Assembly: GCA_947561585.1 (NCBI GenBank)
Contig: CANNZV010000434.1
Coordinates: 248,001-312,000 of the forward strand
From: Caprella mutica
Taxonomy: Eukaryota; Arthropoda; Malacostraca; Amphipoda; Caprellidae
DNA length: 64,000 nt
Reading direction: 5' to 3'
A program made the translations under genes and the position numbers. Positions 47,741 through 58,800 of this stretch are shown here, in pieces. The number at the start of each line of letters is the position of its first letter. The stretch's first letter is position 1. The notes beneath the pieces are model-generated. The model was not told the DNA's origin. It saw nothing but the letters and a program-made list of their open reading frames with translations, and ran no database searches.

Positions 47741-49045
47741 GGTCTCACTTAAGCATAATACACCGGCTATGTTTGCTCTTGGAATAGACGAGATGGCTTG
47801 CAGAGTAAAATCTGAGTTTAATGTTTCGTATCTGGACGATGTAGTTCTTGGAGATACAACGGAGAGAGTTTTGAAAGACGTATGAATCTTGATAAATGGG
47901 TTGAGTGTCATTGAACTTCAAGTTAATTTTAATAGCGTACAATAGGAGCTGACCATCCTTGATGATACTGTCCCTGGTGAAACAGAATTTATAAGGACTA
48001 GGAGGATCTCATGGTAATCGATAACCTTCAAGTCTTCTTTTTGCTGATAAATGTTTTCTTCATTACTAAGCTACAATATGTTCTGCGGACTTCTCCAGCT
48101 TACAAGCATGAAGTCGAGCTTAGCTATTTTGATGAATCACTTAGATCTGCCGTTGGCAGTGTGCCCAATGTAGATATGTCGGCTTATTCTTGGGTTAAGG
48201 CAACTCTACCGGTTGGTCTTGGTGGTCAGGGTTATGGAAGATCTGGAGACATTGCCTTACCAACTTTTGTGTCTTCAAAGTATTCTGTGATTGATTTGGC
48301 TGAAACTATTCTTTCTACTATTAATATGGTCGATACCGGAGAGTTTACAGATGCAGTTGGGACATGGAACCAGGATTAACAGACTGGTCTCTCGGTACCA
48401 GTCCATAAACACAGTCAAAAAGAATGGGATATACCTCGGGTTCATTCAATATTGAAGGGTCGATCTGTTGGCTAGAGTACGACTGTAACCGCTTCTCGTA
48501 AGAAATTGGAGTGTAGTTGAATGCGAAACCCATAAAGTCATTAGGTACACAGCTTGTTGCTGAAGAACTGAAGGTAGCCGATGCTCTTCAATAGGGTGCA
48601 AGAATTTGTGAACGTCATTTTCACCGCTGTGGTAGTGGGATGGATGTCAGAGGACTGCATGGGCTGTCTTGTAGGTATAGTTCTGGGCGTCACCCAATAC
48701 ATGCGGCAAAAAATGATGTAGTAAAACGGACTTTGCAGAGACCAACACTCTCTTCAATACTTGAACCTCCTGGACTTAACAGGAGTGATGTTAAGTGCCC
48801 AGATAGTATTACTGTGTTTTCTTATAGGAATGAAAAGAGTCTAATTTGGGATTGCACATGTGTGGACACATTTGCCGAGACGCACATCGATGATCCTGTA
48901 GTTGAGGCCAGATCAGATGACGGGGCCGTGGAGAACCGCAAACGTCAGAAATACTCCGCCCTTGGTTGGTGATGCTTACATATTAGATCCAATTGCTATA
49001 GAGACCACAGGAGCGTACGGCAGTACGACCTCTCCTTAATTATTA
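47741..49045 (+). pseudogene. Degenerate retroelement: YLDD reverse transcriptase plus C-terminal Cys/His and nuclease-like segment
   Basis: Fragments lie in order on the plus strand in shifting frames. 47741-47884 holds MFALGIDEMACRVKSEF then VSYLDDVVLGD, the RT palm with a YLDD catalytic core. 48011-48379 holds SYFDESLRSAVGSVPNV and ATLPVGLGGQGYGRSGDIA. 48600-48970 holds a Cys/His cluster (CERHFHRCG, then GLHGLSCRYSSGRHP) followed by LEPPGLNRSDVKCPDSITVF and LIWDCTCVDTF. After a frameshift, YILDPIAIETTGAYG follows. From memory this block order recurs in a multicopy family in invertebrate genomes; I cannot assign it to a named clade. At least four frame breaks make it dead. Confidence 0.65.
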
Positions 49046-49499
49046 AGTCCAGAGGTAGACGCCTTGTTCAGACAACGAACAATCCAAGGGAGTCTAGTCT
49101 GTTCAGTTCTTCCAGTGAATAGCTATTGTGATCCAGAGAGGGAAAGCATTCATCATCCTTTCAGCCGCGAATGAGAGTTTGTAGGGTAGTCCAGTTCACC
49201 CCTTTCAGGTGCTCTCAACCTCTCTTACGACCTCAGTCATAATTTCCTGAAGGAATTTCCTCTTCTTTAAAGAATATATTCTTCTTGTTTTAAGTGAAAT
49301 TATTTTTTTTAACCAAAAAAAAGTTTTTATACAAAATTTTGGAAAACTAATGGTTATTGAGGGATAACTAAGATGTATATTATTAAAAAAAAATGAAACA
49401 TTGAAAACTACTTAATAAAACCTCAAATCGCAACATTTTGAGGAAAATATACTTTACGTATATTCTGCATGATATTAATAGCAAGAACAGAACTTATAA
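49046..49499. other. Intergenic stretch
   Basis: No feature recognised beyond A and T runs. Confidence 0.45.
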
Positions 49500-49578
49500 A
49501 CAACAGCCATCTCATGCACCCCCTATAAACAATTCATGCCCCAAAGGGGTGCCGCGCACCCCCGTTTAAGAACCACTG
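49500..49578 (-). mobile_element. Solo terminus of a Charlie-type hAT element
   Basis: On the minus strand from 49578 it reads CAGTGGTTCTTAAACGGGG followed by 'gtgcgcggcacccctttggg'. CAGTGGTTCT... is a widespread hAT terminal sequence. The other end is not found in the window. Confidence 0.5.
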
Positions 49579-49589
49579 GTTTATATTGA

Positions 49590-50462
49590 CATGATCTCAA
49601 ACTATAATCAGAACAGCTTTTACTAACAAATTCATAGAATATAAAGACCTTACAAGAATGAATAGAGAGATCAAAAATTAGAGAAGCCAAGAAAGTATTC
49701 TGAATCAAAATAAGGGAAATTCTGGACATAAACGGAATGCAAGAACAGAAGAAACTGTTGCCACAGTAGGTGCAAGGCATCACAAAGTAAGAAAGATGGA
49801 AGCAGAACTGGGCATAAATCGAGAAAGCATTCGACGAATTTTAAAGAATGATCTACATTTGAATGAAACCTACAGCTCTCAAATAATGATAAAGAAAGAA
49901 GATTGCAATTTTGTCAAAGGATTAGGTAACCGTCTGGTGCCGCCTTAGTTCTAGCCGAGTTTATGGCCCATATTTTCCCCAAGATCATGACAGAAATGAA
50001 AGCACAGTATCATCTTCTACGTATATCCCACCCTGACCGTTTGTTTCAACAAGACAGAGCAACAGCTCACACCTCATTGCAAGCACAAAATTGGCTAAAA
50101 ATCATTTTAGAACCCGCATCATCCCTCATCGAATGGATTTCCCTCAGCCAGCCACTTAATTATTTGAGGGTATATAAAGGAGAATAATTTCAGAGCAAAA
50201 CCAGTTACTATTAAAAAAAGGATACTGTCCAAGAAGTTATTTTATCAAGGAATCAAGATATCTTGGGTGCGATGATAGCGAATTTTGAGAAACATATAAA
50301 TTTGTGGTTTGAGCGGAGGAGAGGCCATTTTAAGCATTTGTTATGAACTAAATAAATCTTGAAGATATTCTCTATCATGTGGTTTGTATTTAATCTTTCC
50401 AAGTGTACTACTTTTTGAGTTATAACCGTTTACTTTCATCCCTCTTTTTTTGTGTCACGCTG
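49590..50462 (+). pseudogene. Mariner/IS630-type transposon copy B, dead
   Basis: Same family as 31683-34320. Helix-turn-helix region at 49790-49860 (KMEAELGINRESIRRIL), then an internal deletion near 49927 that removes the first catalytic Asp. FQQDRATAHTSLQAQNWL (second Asp) is at ~50043-50096. The right terminal repeat (gtgtcacgctg) ends at 50462, followed by TA. The left terminal repeat is absent. Confidence 0.75.
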
Positions 50463-50464
50463 TA

Positions 50465-50580
50465 TCTGCAGATGATGTCACTCACCATCATCTCGCAACA
50501 GACAAACACGAGAGCGCAGCCAACAATTTACAAACATACATCCACTCACTTGAAAACTGGAGAATGCATGTGTCCAAAAT
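50465..50580 (+). pseudogene. Internal fragment of the CAA-tailed non-LTR retrotransposon
   Basis: Matches 3340-3450 of the long copy (gcagatgatgtcac…caacaatttacaaacataca), including the end of the YADD motif. It abuts the right end of mariner copy B, which suggests that the mariner jumped into a retrotransposon copy whose other half is now lost. Confidence 0.75.
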
Positions 50581-50980
50581 CTAAGACACTTGAACCAAAG
50601 ATATTATACTACAATAAGATACACTACTCTCGACAATTTTTGTTTCAAAAGTGCTGTGTGTTGCCATCTGTATTTCGAAGGGGTGAATATAACTTTAAAA
50701 ATAGTAAGGACAATCGAGGCATGTTTTGTGCGAGACGTCATAGCTGCAACGCTCATAAATTATAATTTATCATATCATATGAAGTTTTCTATTGAATTAC
50801 ATTACGTTTTAAAACTTTTGAACAGTGGAATGTCGGGACCTGATGAAGCTTGCATTGTACGAGTTACCACTGATTGCAACATTATTTGAAAGAGGTGATG
50901 TTTACAATTAGGAGGAACCACAGCACATCCTTTCCAATTGTAGTTGTGTCGAAACAATTAACACATGCCTTTGTTATATG

Positions 50981-51154
50981 TAGGGTTGTGACAATATGCA
51001 TTTAAAATCATAGATCTTAATGATATCATAGACGAAACGAAATGGTATCGAATACTATACTCCACTGGTGTAGAACTATTCAATAGTCTTTAATTCAATC
51101 CGTCTATAATATTGTAAGGATCTATGCTTTTAAACGCATATTGTCACAACCCTA
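50981..51154. mobile_element. 174-bp hAT MITE, perfect 8-bp duplication
   Basis: Ends TAGGGTTGTGACAATATGC and its inverse, flanked by 'gttatatg' at 50973-50980 and 51155-51162. Inner sequence is also partly inverted (tttaaaatcatagatc / gatctatgcttttaaa). Confidence 0.85.
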
Positions 51155-51177
51155 GTTATATGTTATATACCAATCAC

Positions 51178-52284
51178 TAGGGATGTGACAATATGCAGCA
51201 TAAAATATGCATAATTTTGACGCGATATGCAGCATATTATATGCCTATTTCTGTATATAATATGCAAAAAGTCAATATGCATATATGCTGAACCAAAATG
51301 CATATTGGAAATATGCATTTTATATGCCAGAAATTATTCAATAAAGTGTGCATATTAGATGCCCAAAGTTAATTACGGAATTAATTAATTAAACCTAGTT
51401 ATGTTTTGAATGTAATTGTACTTTGGTGGTTTGAATGGAACTTGCAATAAATCGAAGGTGTAATCTCAAGTTTTTATTTTTACTGTGAAATGTTTAACGT
51501 TAGAAAACAAAATATAACAAAGCTGTTTCAAATTTAGACTTTTTTAATAGTAAGTCAATTTCAAACATACACATTCAATTTCAAACAGTGTAATTGGACT
51601 TAATTGTTAAATGGTATTTCAGGTTTCCAACAGTGAATCTCCTTCTATTATCTGCTAAAGTGCTAATGTATTTTTGTACTGGGAAAACACCCGTTCTACT
51701 TCACAAGAAAGAAGAGTAGCAAATGTTTCTTTTCAGCCAAATATAGTCTTCTAAAGTTCTAAACTATCCTACATTCAAATATCACATTCCGTTCATTACT
51801 TTAGTCATGACTCGAAAATTATAAACCATCTTGTTAGACCAGCGGATCCCTCTAAACTTACAAGGATTCCCAGCTATAAGCAGCGACACTAGTTATTAAA
51901 TGGTAAATTTAAACCGTTCCGTGTTAAATTATTTAAATAAATTACATGAATATATACGTGCTATAAGTTTTGATATTTTTTTAGTAGTACAACTCTCTAA
52001 AATAATTGTACCTATTCATTTATTTATCAATAACTACTAGTATTTACTAAATACCAAGTATCATATTATTTATTAATACATTTGTAGTTTCAATATTACA
52101 CCTACAAACTTTTTAAATTTGAATAATTAGTTTGATAAAATATACTTTGGTCCACAGTTAAAATCGTTTTCTATGCAGGGGTCCAGAAGAAAACGGCATA
52201 GGTTAGCATATATGCACACGTGCATATTATTTGCTATTGAAATATATGCAGTGGACTGCATATATGCACAATGTCACATCCCTA
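51178..52284. mobile_element. 1107-bp non-autonomous hAT element, perfect 8-bp duplication
   Basis: Ends TAGGGATGTGACAATATGC and the inverse of gcacaatgtcacatcccta, flanked by 'ccaatcac' at 51170-51177 and 52285-52292. Subterminal regions are packed with 'atatgca/tgcatat' motifs in both orientations (51190-51370 and 52205-52270). No transposase ORF. It lies only 23 bases from the 174-bp MITE with related ends. Confidence 0.88.
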
Positions 52285-52582
52285 CCAATCACTAATCATT
52301 TGACATACATAATTTCAGTATCTTCACTGTGGCTCAATTAAAGATTGAAACTGGCAATCAACTATTCCATGTACACAACATTTGTACCTAGATATATGAG
52401 TAAAATAATGTATTTCACCAATTTTCTCTATTGCAGCATTGGAAATTTCAAAGCTTGGGCGACCACCCTAAAATATGATTTTTTTTTCCATTTAATAAAT
52501 TTTGTATTTAGTGTAAAAACGATTTAAACCAAATTATAAAAGAATCGTGAAATTTAAAAATGGTCATTATTTGAATCACCAA

Positions 52583-53853
52583 CTGGCTGCCATATTACTA
52601 CCAGGATAGAGCCCCTGGCTGCCATATTATTACCAGGATAGAGCCCCTGGCTGCCATATTACTACCAGGATAGAGCCACTGGCTGCCATATTATTACCAG
52701 GATAAAGCCACTGGCTGCCATATTATTACCAGGATAAAGCCCCTGGCTGCCATATTATTACCAGGATAGAGCCACTGGCTGCCATATTATTACCAGGATA
52801 AAGCCCCTGGCTGCCATATTATTACCAGGATAGAGCCACTGGCTGCCATATTATTACCAGGATAAAGCCCCTGGCTGCCATATTATTACCAGGATAGAGC
52901 CACTGGCTGCCATATTATTACCAGGATAGAGCCACTGGCTGCCATATTATTACCAGGATAAAGCCCCTGGCTGCCATATTACTACCAGGATAGAGCCCCT
53001 GGCTGCCATATTATTACCAGGATAGAGCCACTGGCTGCCATATTATTACCAGGATAGAGCCACTGGCTGCCATATTATTACCAGGATAAAGCCCCTGGCT
53101 GCCATATTACTACCAGGATAGAGCCACTGGCTGCCATATTATTACCAGGATAAAGCCCCTGGCTGCCATATTACTACCAGGATAGAGCCCCTGGCTGCCA
53201 TATTATTACCAGGATAGAGCCCCTGGCTGCCATATTATTACCAGGATAGAGCCCCTGGCTGCCATATTACTACCAGGATAGAGCCACTGGCTGCCATATT
53301 ACTACCAGGATAGAGCCCCTGGCTGCCATATTACTACCAGGATATAGCCCCTGGCTGCCATATTATTACCAGGATAGAGCCACTGGCTGCCATATTATTA
53401 CCAGGATAAAGCCCCTGGCTGCCATATTATTACCAGGATAGAGCCACTGGCTGCCATATTATTACCAGGATAAAGCCCCTGGCTGCCATATTATTACCAG
53501 GATAGAGCCACTGGCTGCCATATTATTACCAGGATAGAGCCACTGGCTGCCATATTATTACCAGGATAAAGCCCCTGGCTGCCATATTATTACCAGGATA
53601 GAGCCACTGGCTGCCATATTATTACCAGGATAGAGCCACTGGCTGCCATATTATTACCAGGATAAAGCCCCTGGCTGCCATATTACTACCAGGATAGAGC
53701 CCCTGGCTGCCATATTATTACCAGGATAGAGCCCCTGGCTGCCATATTATTACCAGGATAAAGCCCCTGGCTGCCATATTATTACCAGGATAAAGCCCCT
53801 GGCTGCCATATTATTACCAGGATAGAGCCACTGGCTGCCATATTATTACCAGA
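52583..53853. repeat. 32-bp tandem array, ~40 copies
   Basis: The unit contains ctggctgccatattattacc and aggatagagcca. Variation is confined to a few positions (attatta/attacta, atagag/ataaag, gcca/gccc). 'aaag' is nearly always followed by 'cccc', and the two unit types alternate in places, which indicates higher-order amplification. Confidence 0.95.
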
Positions 53854-55880
53854 GTTTTCAGTTTAAGGAATAAATAATGTCGAAGTGTTGTAAATATAAT
53901 TTATTAGACAGTAATTGAATATATTTTACCTAGGAATATTGTGATCCGTTAAATAGAATCAGACTGACAATTGGAAGGTAATTTTCTGCAGATAGTTTCG
54001 ATGACAGGGTTAAATGGACCCAAAAATGACTGAGTGAAATCACTTAATAATGATTAACTGGTATGAAGAACATTTACAAATGTACACACGCTATGTCATC
54101 CCTCTCTAAAACTTTATGCTATTCAAATGAATGAAAAAATGACAAATGATTATTTATGTCACAAGTAAATTATGTAGAAAGTTTTTTGTATTAATTACCA
54201 ATACGAAATATACCTAACCAGAAAAATACTCAAAGTTAAAAAGAATTTACAATACTCAGATCTTTAGAAAACATTATTAGTATTAGAAAAAATAGGATAA
54301 AAAATATTATCTAAATTAGATACGAAAATATTTAAACTATATTTGTACAGAGAAATATGATACAAAAATACCAAATGAATAAAATGAAAAGAGATTCAAG
54401 AATGTATACAGCGAGTCAAAACACAGAAAATAAAAACAATCTAATGTTTGCGAGGGAGGTGTGACGTCACCAAAGCATCACCTTGAGGTGTGACGTCACC
54501 AAAGCATCACCTTGAGGTGTGACGTCACCAAAGCATCACCTTGAGGTGTGACGTCACAGTTTCAACTAGTGAACAGATATGAAGAGTTCCAGTCAATAAT
54601 TGGTAACTAGCGAACTTTCTAACACCGAGAAGCTTCAGATTATTTTAATGAGCTGGTAACGATCTGCACAGCAGACCATCTTATCAGAAAAACAAAGAAC
54701 TTCAGAGAGGAAGACCAATGAAAACATCGTCAGTAAAGATAAAGAAGGAGGGATGCTCTAGGTTTATATTGTAGATAGGGGACTAAAAGGGTGGGAGAGA
54801 GGTATTGGGACAGTACTTGGTAAGTATTGGGACAGTCCTTTGTAAGTATTGGGACAGTACTAGGTAAGTACAAGCATCTTAAAATACACTATCAATTTGG
54901 CAAGACTGAATGTAGCAAAGGTGGGAGGGACAAACTAGTGTGCTACTAGACACACCAGCAGCTATGTTATTTAGAGGTAGCTATTTAGGAGTATCTTACA
55001 CAGGTAAAAGGCAAGGTTTAAATATAATCACCTAAAATATACTCTATTTACACAATTGGCTGAAATAACACATCTCGTGACAGCCAAAACTAGCCACACA
55101 AAACTCTAGGATACAAAAATAGCTTAAATCTTGTAAAGAATGTGCCTCTGCACACTGGATATGTTACACATCAATATTTGGAACACTACGGCTAAAATTC
55201 ACAAACTGGCTAATTCATCTTATCAAATTATTGTCAGGAATTGCATAAAGAAAACATAGGAGACCAAATAGCTATGACTCTATCACTCCTCTCAAACACT
55301 TTCCTCTTGGTAATACTAGTCAAATATAGTTACTGTACCCTGTTACAACTTTACTAAATACCTATATAATGCTCCATTGCTCTGAGAAAGTCCTAAAAAT
55401 CACTATTATAAACACTAACACCGCCGCCTGATTATAAGGGATCCAATCCTATTCAGATGGCACATGGAGGGAGGGAGCGGTTGCTAATTAACTTTGGGGG
55501 TGGGCAGGGCTAACGACTTTAGGGGGGGCTGGGGCAGAACAGGGTAGCCAACTTTAGGGGGGTGATTGGGGCAGGACAGGGCAACCAAAATGGGGTGGAG
55601 TTCTCCTAGAGCTGCCACTCTGCACCGTAAATGGGTTAGGTGGGGACTGAATTGCTTGAGATCGAAGAGCTGAGGGAACTATCTGTGAATGATTTGCACT
55701 TTCTGTTGATTGGGAATGAACCAAAACATTCTGGGAATATCTTCTATCTGGTTTTTCACTTGCAGAACGAGTTCTCCAGGAGCTCGCACTGCTCCTCGTA
55801 TGTGTTTGACTGACTCTAGCAGGACATTTGGGTCTAGACCTAGAGTAGTGATGTTGCTTCAAAAAGGAGCTGTTGGTTGG
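53854..55880. other. Downstream of srGAP: likely 3' UTR and intergenic
   Basis: Follows the srGAP stop on the minus strand. 55480-55600 has G-rich 'ctttagggggg' repeats. 54815-54865 has three 'tattgggacagt' units. The CRE-like array is at 54456-54560. I see no convincing polyadenylation signal close to the stop; tttatt at 53900-53905 is a distant candidate. Confidence 0.45.
54456..54560. repeat. 29-bp tandem repeat, each with a CRE palindrome
   Basis: Three full copies and one partial copy of a unit with gaggtgtgacgtcaccaaag and catcacctt. TGACGTCA, the full CREB/ATF site, occurs at 54462, 54491, 54520 and 54549, at exact 29-bp spacing. Function is not shown. Confidence 0.9.
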
Positions 55881-58800
55881 TCACTTGGAGGGCTGGTCAC
55901 CATCAGATTCACTCTGGGATGACCTTTTGATGACCGTGGGCTTCACCTTGACATGAGGTTTGGATACGAGTCCTTTTGGTGTCTCAGGGGATGCACTTCC
56001 AGTGGATGCGGCCACTGCCTGCAGATACCGATCAGCTAATCTGGGTGTGGTGGGTGCAACAGAAGGGGTTCTGGTTGTTATACGGGGAGAAGTGGTTGAC
56101 AGAGACCTCAGTTCAACCAAAGGTGGCGCTGAGCGAGTGTACGGTTGAACAGTGTCAAAACTGCGCCCCTGCTGCCTCACCAGCACTGGCTCCGTTAACT
56201 GATGACCGTCCTCTGTTATCTTCAGTTCAGTTAAGTGAGCTGCGTCTATTGAGGTGGGTTTGGCGTGACTAGTTTGAGTCTGTGCATCTGCACTGCAGCC
56301 CCCCTCATCAACCACCACAGTCTTTAGGAGGGGCGTCTTCTTCAGTGTACTCTGGTGCTGCTTTGCAAAGCACTCGGCAGCTGTCATGTCAGGGCTGGGG
56401 GTCCCTGCCTCAGGACTCTTGATGTCCAGAGCTGAGCAGTGGGATGCCCTGGGGGAAGGGGTGGGGGAGGGACTGGAGGAACTGGTGTCCCGAGGTGAGG
56501 AAGAGAGAGAAGATACCGGCAGATCCATCACCAAGTCTGGCGCTTTTACGGGTAGACACTTTCTTCTAGACTCACTTTTACGATCTGAGTAGAAAAAAAA
56601 GTAACAGATGAGGACAAAAGAAGATGGACAGTCAATTTTGAGAACAGTTATACATAATTAAGTGTTACCAAGGCAGTGGGACATTTTCTTGGTCCAAAGA
56701 TAAAATATCTTACAAAATGTACAGGTATTGAGTGGCTGCATTGTACTTTACCTTTGAAATCAGCAGAGTGCCTCTGAGGAGTTATTTTCTCCTCAGAGGA
56801 GCTAGAGGAGAGGGAGGAGTTGCTTGACATCTCTTTGGTGTCTCCTGCAGACACCACAGTGTTGGTACTGGATGAGAAGGAACCTGAAGAGAGACTCTAC
56901 ATTAGATTGGGAGGTGAGGGCTTGGAGAGAAGGGAAAATTAACATCAAGAATCTTAAATAAATGGCAACAACATAACCTTCCGCAAATTGCTAAAGGTAT
57001 AATAACAACAAAAGCCATCACAACTCACTCAAAGAACTGAAAGCTGATGACATTTCTCCGTGCAAGCTCTTCTCAGCCATGATGTGACGTAGTGGCTCCC
57101 TGTCACTCATCTCAATCATGCTATGCGCCACTGTGACGCACTGCGTCACTGCAGTTGTTTCTGATATAGACTCTACAAGGAAAGAGAAGTGGTTAGTGAC
57201 TTGAAGAGTGCATCTTAATGTCCTATCATTGCGACATAGAGACACTAGCTATATGAAATGAGGATGAACGGTATCAATCAGATACGTATTTCAGTATCTG
57301 TGACCTAACAGCAAAAGAAGTAAAACAGAATCGACTAACAGTAACATTATCGACTAAGAGCCATGTTAAATGAACTGTTGTTAATTGGCAGCGGTTAAAT
57401 TGCCTAGGCTATGTCTGACGGACAGCTTAGTAACAACTATAAGGCTGCCGTCTGACAGACTGGGTGGCTGCCAGAAGTGTACTCGTGAGAGCTAGGTAGC
57501 CTACTGAGCTTTAGCCTAAATTGTAGCGTCACCAACACTGGCAGAGCAGCATAAACACCCATGACATACCCAGATGGTTTTGAAGGAGGACACACGCATC
57601 ACATCCCACTGGCTTTTAACATGGAGTTCAATGAAATTCCTTTCAAAAATAGTTTCTCCTCTGCCAAACTGCTTTTGAAACATGTTGGAAAAACCCGTTG
57701 TTGAACATGGCTCTAAGAGTGTGACAGTATCTACCACTAGCTACTTTCTACCGTATGTCTTACCTTGAACTGGCTCAGACACACTGATGTGCATGCTGTG
57801 AGACAGGGAACTTAAATCACCATCTTCTGAATCCTGGGTCTGAAGAGAGAAAAGAATCAGACCATCTCACAGTGACTGGTGTCATGGCTAAATATATCAT
57901 TTTTCTGTCTTCAAACTAATTCAATCATACGGGAAAATATTAGTCATCAATAATCATCCTTGAATATTTAGAAATGGAAAATAAATTAGCTAGTTTGTTT
58001 TACTTAAAGACCCAGTTCATCTGTTCAAGAGTAGCTATATCCTAATAAACTATATTAAATATTATAAAAAGAAAAGAAAATAAAATTACAAGGAGTCTTC
58101 AAAATGGTTTTAGGACTTTTTGCAAAAGCAATTAGTTAAGCCGCAAGATACTTTCCCTGAAAATATGATAATCATTTTAGCAGAATAATGTCACTTTATA
58201 GTAAAAAGCAGTAAAATATACAATTTGTCACTATCGAACCTGGCCGGGAGAGGGACATGCCCCCCTCACCCAAAAACCCCGGTTACCATTTATTGGTCAG
58301 ACCCTTTTAAAGTATATTTCTAATATAACATTTACAATTATTTAGTGAGCAAGTACAACAAACTAGCGGATACAACAAACTAAATTATAGTCTCATATAA
58401 AAAATCCAAGTGTTGTATCTTTGAGAAGTCCCCAACTAACTAACCTAACCATATATGCGTTATTATATGCATGAAGTACTATAGCTTCTGTTTCTACATT
58501 ATTGGCGTCTTAACGCTCTGCTATTAACTTGGAAACCAAGGTATTAATCGAAATTTGGATTATACCATCGTGAAGAGCAGCTTCTGAGCCCTTAGAAACA
58601 ATGTTAAAAATAGGCTAGTACCGCACTATTTAAAGGCAATATGTTTGAACAAGTAACACCCATGAAAGCATAGCCTCAATATTGCGGCAAGTGAAAAGAT
58701 TAATGGCGCAAAGTTTGTTATTAGCCTATCACGGAAAAAGAGAACCTCACGAAAAAGTTCATTTGTATCAAATCCGATTCACGTTACATACAGGATTTTA

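Noticed and set aside
52583..53853. CRISPR-like regular repeats
   Set aside because: Units are directly adjacent with no unique spacers, and the DNA is eukaryotic. It is a minisatellite. The same applies to the other arrays.
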